The translations under genes were made by a program, and so were the position numbers. From the NCBI RefSeq assembly GCF_018882095.1, contig NZ_JACVPD010000001.1, positions 806,001 through 870,000 of the forward strand: DNA of 64,000 bases, in the 5' to 3' direction. How positions within the stretch are numbered: position 1 is the first letter of the stretch; each line of letters starts with the position of its first letter. Shown piece by piece: positions 8,267 through 16,828 of this stretch. The notes beneath the pieces are model-generated. The model made no database searches. It was not told the DNA's origin and saw only the letters and a program-made list of their open reading frames with translations. Origin of the DNA: Polynucleobacter sp. CS-Odin-A6 (GTDB taxonomy: Bacteria > Pseudomonadota > Gammaproteobacteria > Burkholderiales > Burkholderiaceae).

Positions 8267-9076
8267 ATGAGGAAAATGATTTTCATATTGGGATTTCTGG
8301 CCAGTAGTTTTTTGGCCCCTCTCTCTTTTGCGCAGTCGGCCACTCAATCGGCTACCAAGCTAGTCACTATTGCTGTGGCCAGCAATCTCAAGCCAGCGTT
8401 CGAAGAGATCTTCAAAGGTTTTAAACAGACTTATCCTCAAGGCCAAAGTATGCGCATTGTGTATGGATCGTCGGCTAACCTGGCAAGTCAGATGAGGCAG
8501 GGTGCGCCATATGATTTATTTATCGCTGCAGATGAATCCTATCCGTTGCGATTGGTTGAAGCTGGTCTTACTCGTGATCGCGGTGTGATTTATGCGGTAG
8601 GGCATTTAGCGCTCATTACTAATGCCGTTGCTACAACCACTACCGGACTATCCTTAAATGCAGACCCAGAGAGTATTAAAGCCTTGCTAAGAAGTGCCAA
8701 GAAAATTGCGATTGCCAATCCCGATTTAGCGCCTTACGGTAAAGCCTCCGTTCAATATCTTCAGGCAATCAAGATATGGGGCGATGTTCAAGATCGGTTG
8801 ATATTTGCGGAAAATATTTCTATTGCGACTGTGTACGTCAGCACTGGAGCTGCTAAGGTCGGCATTACCGCCTTATCCTTGGCAAAGTCCCCTGAGCTCT
8901 CTACCAAGATTCAATATGTCGCTTTACCAGATGCTCTATATGCACCGATTCAGCAGCGCATGGTTCTGAGGCGAGATCCAGCACCCAGCGCCGTAGCACT
9001 ATATGACTATCTTCAAGGTGCTGTTGCTAAACAAGTCTTGGCGAATAACGGTTACTCTATTCCCCGGGCAGACTAA
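8267..9076 (+). CDS. modA: Molybdate-binding periplasmic protein ModA
   Basis: 269 aa, signal peptide ending L-S-F-A-Q. The mature protein has the ModA order: V-A-V-A-S-N-L style strand (I-A-V-A-S-N-L-K-P-A-F), Y-G-S-S-A-N-L-A-S-Q-M-R-Q-G-A-P-Y-D-L-F-I-A-A-D, and P-D-L-A-P-Y-G-K-A in the second lobe. It binds molybdate for an ABC importer, but no modB or modC follows; feoA comes next under separate Fur control. No Shine-Dalgarno precedes the ATG and a TATACA -10 lies 9 nt upstream, so the mRNA may be nearly leaderless. Confidence 0.92.
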   Translation: MRKMIFILGFLASSFLAPLSFAQSATQSATKLVTIAVASNLKPAFEEIFKGFKQTYPQGQSMRIVYGSSANLASQMRQGAPYDLFIAADESYPLRLVEAGLTRDRGVIYAVGHLALITNAVATTTTGLSLNADPESIKALLRSAKKIAIANPDLAPYGKASVQYLQAIKIWGDVQDRLIFAENISIATVYVSTGAAKVGITALSLAKSPELSTKIQYVALPDALYAPIQQRMVLRRDPAPSAVALYDYLQGAVAKQVLANNGYSIPRAD

Positions 9077-9094
9077 GTTTCTCCTTTTAAAGAA

Positions 9095-9109
9095 TGATAT
9101 TCATTCTCA
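9095..9109. promoter_or_regulatory. Fur box upstream of feoA
   Basis: TGATATTCATTCTCA matches the 15-bp 7-1-7 Fur consensus (TGATAATNATTATCA) except at two of the fourteen defined positions. It lies just before TATACT (9118-9123), a good -10, so ferrous-iron-loaded Fur would block polymerase. ATGATA at 9094-9099 is a possible -35 at 18 bp spacing. Confidence 0.85.
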
Positions 9110-9132
9110 TTTAGGTGTATACTGATTCCATC

Positions 9133-9372
9133 GTGAACCTACAAGAAATCCCTCTCGGGATCAGAGCTCGTGTCAGTCAAATTGCCCCTCTAGACAATCA
9201 GCAGCATGATATTCGCTGTCAGCTGGAAGATATTGGCTTTTTACCAGGCGAACAGGTTGAGGTATTGCGCAAAGGATTACTCGGTCAAGGACCTATTTTG
9301 GTCCGGGTTGGTTCATCGACATTTGCCCTTCGAGAGTCTGAGGCCCGCATGGTCCAGGTAGAAATACTTTAA
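9133..9372 (+). CDS. feoA: Ferrous iron transport protein A
   Basis: 79 aa SH3-like protein that assists FeoB. It shows the FeoA core: L-E-D-I-G-F-L-P-G-E-Q-V-E-V-L-R and a final S-S-T-F-A-L-R-E-S-E-A strand. The start is uncertain. GTG at 9133 is preferred because the -10 hexamer TATACT lies at 9118-9123, so a transcript would begin near 9130 and be almost leaderless. GTG at 9115 would lie upstream of the predicted transcription start. It is directly followed by feoB (2-nt gap) and controlled by the Fur box at 9095-9109. Confidence 0.88.
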   Translation: MNLQEIPLGIRARVSQIAPLDNQQHDIRCQLEDIGFLPGEQVEVLRKGLLGQGPILVRVGSSTFALRESEARMVQVEIL

Positions 9373-9374
9373 TC

Positions 9375-11288
9375 ATGTCAGAAGCGAAGATTCATTTCTT
9401 TCCCAGTGAGCCCTTAGTTGCCTTACTGGGTAACCCCAATTGCGGTAAGACAGCCCTATTTAATTTGCTGACAGGGAGTCGTCAGAAGGTGGCTAACTAT
9501 TCAGGCGTAACCGTAGAGAGAAAAGAAGGGCGTCTCACTCTCGACTCTCACAAAGTCATCCGCATCCTCGATTTACCTGGTGCCTATAGCTTATATCCAC
9601 GTTCCTTAGATGAGCGAGTAACCTGCAATGTCCTTCATGGCAATGCGCAAGGAGAAAAGCGACCAGACCTAGTCTTATGCGTTCTCAATGCGATGAATCT
9701 GAGGCGTAACCTGCGTCTGGTCTTATCAGCTAAACGTCTAGGACTACCTTGTATCGTTTTGTTAAATATGGCGGATGTAGCTAAGCGTCAAGGCTTAGTC
9801 GTGGATGCTCAAGCCCTATCTCAAGAGTTAGGCTTGCCCGTGATTGCCACAGTGGGTATTCAGTCTGATGGGGCTGATGAGCTCAAGCAATATTTGAGTG
9901 AGATCGATTGGAAAAACCTCTCCGCTTTGAGTGCTAGCAATATCGATGAAGGTGTTGAAACCCCAATAGATCATTCGGCACACACGGAGTCTGACAATGT
10001 TCAGGTTCAGCAGATCTTGCAGAACCTGCATTTAGATCAGATCATTCCAGATCGATTCAGCGATCGTTTGGATGCGGTATTACTACACCCAGTCATGGGC
10101 CCAATGATTTTGGCGGTGGTGCTATTTCTGATCTTTCAAGCCGTGTTTGCTTGGGCAACATTGCCCATGGATATGATTAAAGCGAGCGTAGATTGGCTTG
10201 GTGTATTACTGACGCAAGTACTGCCAGATAATTGGTTACGCAGTTTATTGGTTGATGGCATTCTGGCTGGTGCTGGCGGTGTTTTGATTTTCTTGCCCCA
10301 GATTCTGATTCTGTATTTCTTCATTCTGATTTTGGAGGAATCCGGTTATCTTCCCCGCGCGGCCTATTTATTGGATCGCTTAATGGGTCGGGTTGGGTTA
10401 TCAGGAAGATCTTTTATCCCGCTGCTATCTAGCTTTGCCTGCGCTATCCCCGGCATTATGGCGACTCGGAGCATTTCTAATCCACGCGATCGTTTGGTCA
10501 CGATTTTGATCGCACCAATGATGACGTGTTCAGCACGCCTGCCTGTTTATGCCTTATTAATTTCTGCATTTATTCCCGAGCGTACTTTATGGGCTGGCAT
10601 GGATTTACAAGGTCTAGTACTTTTCTTACTCTACGTTGCCGGCATTGCAGGTGCGATGGCAGTGGCTTGGACATTAAAGCATTTGATGAGTGAAACATTT
10701 CAACTCAATGCCTTGATGATGGAGTTGCCCAGTTATCACTGGCCACGCCTGGGTAATCTGGCGATTGGCTTATGGCAGCGCGCAGAGATATTCTTACGTC
10801 GTGTAGGTGGAATTATTCTCATCATGACGATTTGTCTATGGGCGCTTTCTAGCTTTCCGCTTCCCCCAGAAAATGCTACTGGCTCGCCTATTCAATACAG
10901 TATTGCCGGCATGATGGGCCAAGCTTTGGCAGTGATCTTTGCACCGATTGGCTTCAACTGGCAAATTAGTATTGCCCTGGTTCCGGGTATGGCGGCACGT
11001 GAAGTCGTTGTCAGTTCTCTGGCCACGGTATATGCGCTCTCTAACTCAGGCATTGATGCTGCGGATGCTTTAGTGCCTTTAATTTCGCATAGCTGGAGCT
11101 TGGCAACAGCACTATCGCTATTGGCGTGGTTTGTCTTCGCACCACAGTGCTTATCAACGATTGCAGCGGTCAAAAGAGAAACCGGTGGCTGGAAGATCCC
11201 AGCGATGATGTTGACTTATCTATTCGTCTTAGCTTACTTAGCTGCATTCCTTACTTATCAAACCGCGCTGTATTTTGGGCTTTCTTAA
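9375..11288 (+). CDS. feoB: Ferrous iron transporter FeoB
   Basis: 637 aa inner-membrane Fe(II) transporter. The N-terminal G domain has G1 G-N-P-N-C-G-K-T (19-26), G3 D-L-P-G (66-69) and G4 N-M-A-D (131-134). Residues from about 230 on form the membrane part with two Gate repeats, including P-L-L-S-S-F-A-C-A-I-P-G-I-M-A-T and L-V-P-G-M-A-A-R-E-V-V-V-S. It is shorter than E. coli FeoB (773 aa) because the helical linker and C-terminal tail are reduced. No feoC follows. Operon feoAB, repressed by Fur when iron is ample. Confidence 0.95.
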   Translation: MSEAKIHFFPSEPLVALLGNPNCGKTALFNLLTGSRQKVANYSGVTVERKEGRLTLDSHKVIRILDLPGAYSLYPRSLDERVTCNVLHGNAQGEKRPDLVLCVLNAMNLRRNLRLVLSAKRLGLPCIVLLNMADVAKRQGLVVDAQALSQELGLPVIATVGIQSDGADELKQYLSEIDWKNLSALSASNIDEGVETPIDHSAHTESDNVQVQQILQNLHLDQIIPDRFSDRLDAVLLHPVMGPMILAVVLFLIFQAVFAWATLPMDMIKASVDWLGVLLTQVLPDNWLRSLLVDGILAGAGGVLIFLPQILILYFFILILEESGYLPRAAYLLDRLMGRVGLSGRSFIPLLSSFACAIPGIMATRSISNPRDRLVTILIAPMMTCSARLPVYALLISAFIPERTLWAGMDLQGLVLFLLYVAGIAGAMAVAWTLKHLMSETFQLNALMMELPSYHWPRLGNLAIGLWQRAEIFLRRVGGIILIMTICLWALSSFPLPPENATGSPIQYSIAGMMGQALAVIFAPIGFNWQISIALVPGMAAREVVVSSLATVYALSNSGIDAADALVPLISHSWSLATALSLLAWFVFAPQCLSTIAAVKRETGGWKIPAMMLTYLFVLAYLAAFLTYQTALYFGLS

Positions 11289-11296
11289 TATTGAAG

Positions 11297-12073
11297 ATGA
11301 GATGCTATTCCCGCGTATTGCTGCTGACCATCTTCTTGGGTCTTTTCCCCGTGCTGGGTCATGCTGTATTGCAAGATGAAATCCAAGTCTATGACGATGC
11401 GATTAATGCAAAAGGGGAGGCGAGTTTAGAGGTACATCTCAATAGCACGCCACGTGGCGTGCAGACCCCATCTTATCCAGGTGAGGTGATGAACAATAAC
11501 GGGGTGCGTGTAACTCCAGAACTTGCCTATGGCCTTGGAAATAATCTGGAGGCTGGCCTCTATATTTCTTATGCGAACCACGATAATAAGTTCCAATATG
11601 CCGCTACTAAAGTGCGCCTGAAATGGTTGCCCTATCAAGAAGAGCATGGCGATGCCTTATTTGCTGGTGTCAACTTTGAGGTCGCTAATGTGCAGCCGCA
11701 ATTTGATCAATCTCGCTATAACGGGGAGGCCCGTTTTATTATTGGCAAGCATTTTGATGAATGGCTGATTTCATTTAACCCGATCGTTGGGATGCCGCTC
11801 TCTCAGCCCGACATTCATCAGGCACCGTATTTTTCTACTGCAACGAGAATCTCGAGAGAGGTTCATCCCGATCTCGCTCTAGGCGTTGAGTACTACTCCA
11901 GCCTCAATCAGATAAATCAGCCGATTAATTACCAAAATACGCAGCAACTAGGTTTTTTGATGGTGTACTACGATGGCAAGCCCATCGCCTTTCAGGCGGG
12001 GGTAGGGAAGGGCTTTTCTAATAGCACTGATTCTCTTACACTTAAGGCAATTCTCTCCTTTCCATTGCCTTAA
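11297..12073 (+). CDS. Predicted outer-membrane beta-barrel protein
   Basis: 258 aa. ATG at 11297 starts a signal peptide (hydrophobic L-L-L-T-I-F-L-G-L-F-P-V-L-G-H-A). The mature protein alternates polar and hydrophobic residues in strands (for example L-E-A-G-L-Y-I-S-Y, V-R-L-K-W-L-P-Y) and ends in a strand near L-S-F-P-L-P, as expected for a barrel. It resembles MetA-pathway/transporter-type outer-membrane proteins, but no family is sure. It starts 9 bp after feoB and may be read through from the iron operon, which hints at a role in metal stress; that is inference only. Confidence 0.7.
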   Translation: MRCYSRVLLLTIFLGLFPVLGHAVLQDEIQVYDDAINAKGEASLEVHLNSTPRGVQTPSYPGEVMNNNGVRVTPELAYGLGNNLEAGLYISYANHDNKFQYAATKVRLKWLPYQEEHGDALFAGVNFEVANVQPQFDQSRYNGEARFIIGKHFDEWLISFNPIVGMPLSQPDIHQAPYFSTATRISREVHPDLALGVEYYSSLNQINQPINYQNTQQLGFLMVYYDGKPIAFQAGVGKGFSNSTDSLTLKAILSFPLP

Positions 12074-12097
12074 AAAATCATCTTTCTTGATCAATCC

Positions 12098-12385
12098 ATG
12101 AATCTTGTTTCATATGAACTGATTGGCTATTGCGCTGCGTTTTTGACGACAATTGCTTTTCTGCCACAAGCGATTCAATCCTGGCGCACACGGGATCTTT
12201 CCGGGATTTCAGTAGGGATGTACAGCTTATTTACCAGCGGCGTTGGTTTGTGGCTGATCTACGGTCTCATGATCGAGAAGTGGCCATTGATTTTAGCCAA
12301 TGCCTTAACCTTTCTTTTGGCGCTGAGTATTTTGGTGCTCAAGATACGCTCTACTAGCAATCCTGACAAACGGACATTGAAGTGA
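12098..12385 (+). CDS. SemiSWEET sugar transporter
   Basis: 95 aa with three predicted membrane helices, the length of a bacterial SemiSWEET. The PQ-loop pair is at P23-Q24 (F-L-P-Q-A-I-Q-S-W-R-T), followed by D-L-S-G-I-S-V-G-M-Y and a G-L-W-L-I-Y-G second helix, all typical. SemiSWEETs dimerise to pass mono- or disaccharides. It follows the barrel-protein gene at 24 bp. Confidence 0.88.
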   Translation: MNLVSYELIGYCAAFLTTIAFLPQAIQSWRTRDLSGISVGMYSLFTSGVGLWLIYGLMIEKWPLILANALTFLLALSILVLKIRSTSNPDKRTLK

Positions 12386-12445
12386 TGCCATAATTCATTT
12401 AGTAAAAATACTATAAAACGAAACTTTAGATAAAAAAGAGGATTC

Positions 12446-13138
12446 ATGAGTACTACATATGTAATTGACCCACCTATTGTTCCTTCGCTTCCGGTAGTGG
12501 GTGATGCCCGTCGTTTTGCTGTAAACCGAATTTATTGCGTTGGCCGCAACTACGCTGACCATGCGCGGGAGATGGGTCATGATCCCGATCGTGAGCCACC
12601 ATTTTTCTTCATGAAGCCAGCGAACTCTGTTGTGGCTGATGGTAAAGATATGCAGTATCCGCAACTCTCCAGCGATGTCCATCACGAGATTGAGATGGTA
12701 GTTGCGATTGGTAAGGGCGGCGCTAATATCCCCGCTGATCAGGCTTTAGATCATGTCTATGGTTACGGTGTTGGTCTCGATATGACCCGTCGTGACTTGC
12801 AGGGTGAAGCGAAGAAGATGGGACGTCCTTGGGATACTGGTAAGGCCTTTGATCAATCTGCTCCTTGTGCTGCTATTACCCCTGCTACCCAATGTGGCCA
12901 TCCTAGCAAAGGCACAGTGAAGCTATTGGTGAATGGTGAAGTTCGTCAAGAAGGGGATTTAAATCAATTGATTTGGAATATCCCCGATACCATTGCCTAC
13001 CTCTCGACTCTATTTACGCTGGAGCCTGGTGACTTGATTATGTCAGGTACGCCTGCTGGTGTTGGCCCCGTCAAAAAAGGCGATGTACTTGAAGGATCAG
13101 TTGAGGGTCTGACGCCGCTTAAAGTCAAGATCGTATAA
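12446..13138 (+). CDS. Fumarylacetoacetate hydrolase family protein (fumarylpyruvate hydrolase-like)
   Basis: 230 aa, the length of short FAH enzymes that cleave C-C bonds in acylpyruvates. Seen: [11 protein letters not shown], then the metal-site strand [22 protein letters not shown] and the closing T-P-A-G-V-G-P-V strand. The set matches fumarylpyruvate hydrolases (NagK type) or YcgM-like oxaloacetate decarboxylases; the two cannot be separated here. ATG at 12446 follows AGAGG with good spacing. No gentisate pathway neighbours are present. Confidence 0.88.
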   Translation: MSTTYVIDPPIVPSLPVVGDARRFAVNRIYCVGRNYADHAREMGHDPDREPPFFFMKPANSVVADGKDMQYPQLSSDVHHEIEMVVAIGKGGANIPADQALDHVYGYGVGLDMTRRDLQGEAKKMGRPWDTGKAFDQSAPCAAITPATQCGHPSKGTVKLLVNGEVRQEGDLNQLIWNIPDTIAYLSTLFTLEPGDLIMSGTPAGVGPVKKGDVLEGSVEGLTPLKVKIV

Positions 13139-13195
13139 GTGTCACAATAAAAAAAATTAGTCACCAGGTAAAAAAGTTTAGGGATGAGGTTAACA

Positions 13196-14233
13196 ATGCG
13201 CTTCAGTAATTTAATGGTGATCTGTATTGGCGGCATGCTGTTAAGTGCTTGTACTACGGTGCATCAAGTTCAGATTGAGGCCCAACCTCAAAGTCGCTAT
13301 GCCAATGCGAGCCCCTTAGATCTTCGCTTAAGTGCATGGCCTTATCCTTATCCTACGAAAGAATTTAAGACCTCGCTACAAGGTCAGCCAGCAACGATGG
13401 TCTATATGGACATTCCTGCAGTTGACAAACAGAAGGGCGTCGTGGTGTTATTTCATGGGAAGAATTTCTCTAGTGATTATTGGGCGCCTACGATTGCAGG
13501 CTTAACTGCTGCAGGCTATCGAGTGATTGCTCCGGATCAAATTGGATTCGGAAAATCCTCTAAGCCGGATGTTCCTTATCACTTTGACGATCTTGCGCAA
13601 AATACACAGGCATTACTTAAATCTCTGGGGATTCAGAAGGTATCCGTGATTGCCAATTCGATGGGCGGCATGGTGGGTATTCGGTTTGCCCGTTTGTATC
13701 CGCAGGTGGTGCAAAAACTCGTACTGGAGAACCCGCTCGGACTTGAGGACTACAGCAAAGATATCCCACCTCAAACCAATGATAATTTGCTCAAGTTAGA
13801 AATGGCCCAAACTGAAAGTAGTTATCGTCGCTTTCTGCAATCTTATTTCCCGGTATGGCAGCCTGGCTTTGAACAGTTTGTAGAAGTCTATGTTCGAGTT
13901 CAAAAGGGCCCCGACTATCCTGCTTGGGCAAAGACCTCAGTCTTAACGTATCAGATGATTGCTGAGAAACCGGTAGTTGCTGATCTACCGCAACTGAAGA
14001 TGCCAGTGCTGTTAGTGATTGGTCAAAAAGATCGTACTGTTTTTGGTCGTCGCTTTGCGCCACCTGAAGCAGTGAAGTCTTTGGGCAATTTTCCAGAATT
14101 AGGTCACAAAGCTGCTCAGGCCATTCCGAATGCCAAATTAGTTCCTCTGGATAACGTGGGACATATTCCGCACATCGAGGCACCAGAGATCTTTATTCAG
14201 ACGGTAGTGGATTTCTTAAACGCTAAATCTTAA
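13196..14233 (+). CDS. Alpha/beta hydrolase lipoprotein
   Basis: 345 aa from ATG 13196, preceded by GAGG at 13186-13189; an ATG at 13184 is in frame but overlaps that site. A lipobox L-L-S-A-C places it as a lipoprotein of the cell envelope. The hydrolase core has the oxyanion strand L-F-H-G-K-N-F-S, the nucleophile elbow N-S-M-G-G, an acid in I-G-Q-K-D-R-T-V and the His in N-V-G-H-I-P-H. The substrate is unknown; ester or amide cleavage is expected. It stands alone. Confidence 0.85.
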   Translation: MRFSNLMVICIGGMLLSACTTVHQVQIEAQPQSRYANASPLDLRLSAWPYPYPTKEFKTSLQGQPATMVYMDIPAVDKQKGVVVLFHGKNFSSDYWAPTIAGLTAAGYRVIAPDQIGFGKSSKPDVPYHFDDLAQNTQALLKSLGIQKVSVIANSMGGMVGIRFARLYPQVVQKLVLENPLGLEDYSKDIPPQTNDNLLKLEMAQTESSYRRFLQSYFPVWQPGFEQFVEVYVRVQKGPDYPAWAKTSVLTYQMIAEKPVVADLPQLKMPVLLVIGQKDRTVFGRRFAPPEAVKSLGNFPELGHKAAQAIPNAKLVPLDNVGHIPHIEAPEIFIQTVVDFLNAKS

Positions 14234-14415
14234 GGGATCCTTTTATCGCCGACGATCATAATTTAGCACGCAAAAACACAATACAACTTAAAGGCTCAGC
14301 GACCGCTATCGGTCTTGAATTCAGCCGTTTAAAGCCAAAGAATGAAAAGACCCTTCTAGGCGCCTACTTATAGCGCCTTCATAAGCCTACAACAAACCTG
14401 CGCTAGAATTCATCT

Positions 14416-14574
14416 ATGTATATGTTCCTCCCTTTCCTGACAGCCTTTATCGGCTTAGTCCTCGTGTGGTTTGAGAAACGTCTGGCAGGTTTAGTGATGC
14501 TTGCGATCACTGTCGGCATCTTAATGTTTTGGTTCCGTGTTCACGCTACTGATCATCTCAATATTAGCCTGTGA
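14416..14574 (+). CDS. DUF5993 family membrane microprotein
   Basis: 52 aa, beginning M-Y-M-F-L-P-F-L and ending N-I-S-L. It has two short hydrophobic helices around a basic turn (E-K-R-L) and the closing F-R-x-H-A-T-D-x-L-N, which is the pattern I recall for DUF5993 proteins encoded beside DsbB-like genes. It lies 16 bp before the dsbB-like gene on the same strand, so a joint role in the membrane is likely. No Shine-Dalgarno is seen and TAGAAT lies at 14404-14409, so the transcript may be leaderless. Confidence 0.8.
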   Translation: MYMFLPFLTAFIGLVLVWFEKRLAGLVMLAITVGILMFWFRVHATDHLNISL

Positions 14575-14590
14575 AGAACTGTAAGTAAAC

Positions 14591-15154
14591 ATGAGCAAGT
14601 CTTCCTTTCCTTCTCTAGCAGGCCTTGGTAATCAGCTCGCCTTGGCGGCGATTATCGGCATGTTGTCCTATGCTTTTGTTGATCAAATTTATTTTGGCGA
14701 ACTACCTTGCCCATTATGTCTAATGCAGCGCATGGGTTTTGTGATCATTGGTTTTGCATTGGTATTAAATATTCGTTGCGGTGCTTATTCTGCTCATTAT
14801 GGTTGGGGCATCATTGGCGGCTTAGTAGGGATGACAGTTTCTTTGCGTCAGGTGCTCTTACACATCCTACCTGGTGATAAAGGATTCGGAACAACCTTCC
14901 TAGAGCTCCATTTTTACACCTGGGCTTTTGTTGGCTATGTTGGTCTGATCGCTGGTCTTGCTATTTTGCTGATGCTACCAAACCGTGAGGTACGCTCACG
15001 ATCACTCTTGGCCAATCTATTAGTGATCCTATTTATCATTTTAGTCTTTGCTAATCTCGCTTCGACTCTACTGGAGTGTGGCCTAGGTCCTTGTGCTGAT
15101 GATCCTGTGAAGTATGAGGGATGGCTTTGGCTACGCTCACGTTTTGGTTTTTAA
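14591..15154 (+). CDS. DsbB-like disulfide bond formation protein
   Basis: 187 aa with four to five predicted membrane helices. The first periplasmic loop has the redox pair C-P-L-C in E-L-P-C-P-L-C-L-M-Q-R, and a late loop has L-E-C-G-L-G-P-C-A-D-D. DsbB proteins re-oxidise DsbA and pass electrons to quinone. The spacing and the C-terminal second pair differ from E. coli DsbB, so this is the variant branch found with DUF5993, perhaps serving a dedicated thiol oxidase partner that is not in the window. Confidence 0.85.
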   Translation: MSKSSFPSLAGLGNQLALAAIIGMLSYAFVDQIYFGELPCPLCLMQRMGFVIIGFALVLNIRCGAYSAHYGWGIIGGLVGMTVSLRQVLLHILPGDKGFGTTFLELHFYTWAFVGYVGLIAGLAILLMLPNREVRSRSLLANLLVILFIILVFANLASTLLECGLGPCADDPVKYEGWLWLRSRFGF

Positions 15155-15172
15155 TTTAGCGTTAGTAATTTC

Positions 15173-16174
15173 ATGATGATTGCCTCAAGGGCGGCGAAAA
15201 ACTTAGTAATAGCGCTTGTTTTTTTATGCTTCCATGGCGCTACCCAAGCCCAGAGTAATCAATCCAAAACAACTTGGCCTAAACAGGCTATTCGGATTAT
15301 TGTCACCTTCACCCCGGGTGGAGCACCCGATATTTTGGCGCGCGTGTTGGCTGAGAGTTGGCAGCAAAGCTTAGGTGTGCCAGTACTCGTTGAAAACCGT
15401 CCTGGCTATGGTGGCAATATCGGTGCGGACTTGGTAGCTAAGAGTGAGCCCGATGGTTACACCTTATTAATTGGTACGGTGGGTATTCATGCGATTAATG
15501 GTGCTCTTTATGACAAGTTGCCTTTTCATCCGATCAATGATTTCACGCCCATTAGTTTTCTAGCTAGCACTCCTAATGTATTGGTAGTGAATAAGAAATT
15601 AGGCGTGATAAATGTCTCCGAGCTGATTGAGTTAGCAAAAGCAAAACCCAATGAACTGACTTTTGGTTCCTCTGGCGTCGGCACCTCCTTGCATATGTCG
15701 GGCGAACTCTTTAAAGAGATGACGGGAGTACAGATTCGGCATATCCCTTACAAAGGGAGGGCGCAATCTTTGCCTGATCTGATTAGTGGACGTATTTCGA
15801 TGCTCTTTGATAACCTCTCTTCATCCTTGCCACTCATTAAGGCGGGAGAAGTACAGGCTTTGGCTGTCACCTCCTTAAAGCGCTCTCCAGCAGCTCCAGA
15901 AATCCCTACCATGGCAGAGCAGGGTTTGACTGGATTTGAGGCAAGCTCCTGGTTCTCACTCATGGCCCCAGCAAATTTGCCGCCCGCCTTGCAAAAACGT
16001 TTAAATAGCCTGACGCGCCAAACGCTGAACCAAGCCAGTATTCGAAACAAGCTCCTGGTAAGTGGCTTAGATCCCGCGCCAGGAAGCCCTCAAGCGCTCT
16101 CCCAACTGATCCAAGCTGAGACTAATAAATGGGGTAGAGTAATTTACCGATCGGGCGCAAAATTAGAGCAGTAG
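15173..16174 (+). CDS. Tripartite tricarboxylate transporter (Bug) substrate-binding protein
   Basis: 333 aa with a signal peptide ending A-T-Q-A-Q. Family motifs: W-P-K-Q-A-I-R-I-I-V-T-F-T-P-G-G-A-P-D, V-E-N-R-P-G-Y-G-G-N-I-G-A-D, and P-Y-K-G-R-A-Q-S-L-P-D-L-I-S-G. It is a periplasmic carboxylate receptor. No permease genes are near, and it follows the dsbB-like gene by 18 bp. The Asp in the T-P-G-G-A-P-D loop, a ligand contact in Bug proteins, is present. Confidence 0.9.
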   Translation: MMIASRAAKNLVIALVFLCFHGATQAQSNQSKTTWPKQAIRIIVTFTPGGAPDILARVLAESWQQSLGVPVLVENRPGYGGNIGADLVAKSEPDGYTLLIGTVGIHAINGALYDKLPFHPINDFTPISFLASTPNVLVVNKKLGVINVSELIELAKAKPNELTFGSSGVGTSLHMSGELFKEMTGVQIRHIPYKGRAQSLPDLISGRISMLFDNLSSSLPLIKAGEVQALAVTSLKRSPAAPEIPTMAEQGLTGFEASSWFSLMAPANLPPALQKRLNSLTRQTLNQASIRNKLLVSGLDPAPGSPQALSQLIQAETNKWGRVIYRSGAKLEQ

Positions 16175-16283
16175 TGTACTAAGGTAAATCAATAAATATT
16201 CCAATAAAAGCCCAATTCCTGTCAGCCTGGATTTGGCTCAAGCGTTAAAGATGGTAGGAAGTAGTTAATTAATGGGGTCCAAT

Positions 16284-16805
16284 ATGAATTCAAGTCAACA
16301 GCATTGCAAACCAGGTATTGCTAAAGTCATTCTGACGCTCATAGCAACGGCGGCTGTATTGACGGCCCCTGTGACTGCTCAAGCAGGTAATGTGGGTTGG
16401 GCTGTCTCTGTTGGTGGTGGTCATGGAGGCGGATACGGCGGTGGCTATGGCGGCGGTTGGCGTCCAGCAGCCTACGGACCTGGATGGGGTGGTGGCTACG
16501 GCGGCGGTTGGAGGGGAAGCTATTACGGACCTGTTAATGGCTATCCATATGTTTATCCTTATGCAGCAACTTACTACTCACCACAGGTGGTTTACGCAAA
16601 TCAACCTGTAGTCACTTATGTGACACCTCAGCAGCAGATGGTATTGGCATCGCAACCCCAACCTCCAGTTTGGTATTTCTGTGAGGCGAGCGGGCAATAT
16701 TTTCCTTATGTGCAAACTTGCACATCGGGTTGGCAGGCTCAGCCAGCAATACCGCCCACTACTACAACCATTAGCAATACCCCAAGGCGTAATCAGAACC
16801 AATGA
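16284..16805 (+). CDS. Secreted glycine/tyrosine-rich protein
   Basis: 173 aa from ATG 16284 (GGGG just upstream); ATG 16272 is also in frame. A signal peptide ends T-A-Q-A-G. Then comes a Gly/Tyr/Trp-rich stretch with G-G-G-Y-G-G repeats (about residues 40-75), a Tyr/Pro/Val-rich section, and a conserved-looking W-Y-F-C-E-A-S-G-Q-Y-F-P-Y-V-Q-T-C with two Cys that may form a disulfide. This last motif is known from small secreted proteins of unknown function in beta- and gammaproteobacteria. It precedes a glycine-zipper lipoprotein by 23 bp. Confidence 0.75.
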   Translation: MNSSQQHCKPGIAKVILTLIATAAVLTAPVTAQAGNVGWAVSVGGGHGGGYGGGYGGGWRPAAYGPGWGGGYGGGWRGSYYGPVNGYPYVYPYAATYYSPQVVYANQPVVTYVTPQQQMVLASQPQPPVWYFCEASGQYFPYVQTCTSGWQAQPAIPPTTTTISNTPRRNQNQ

Positions 16806-16828
16806 AATCACAGATTAGAGGATTGAAT

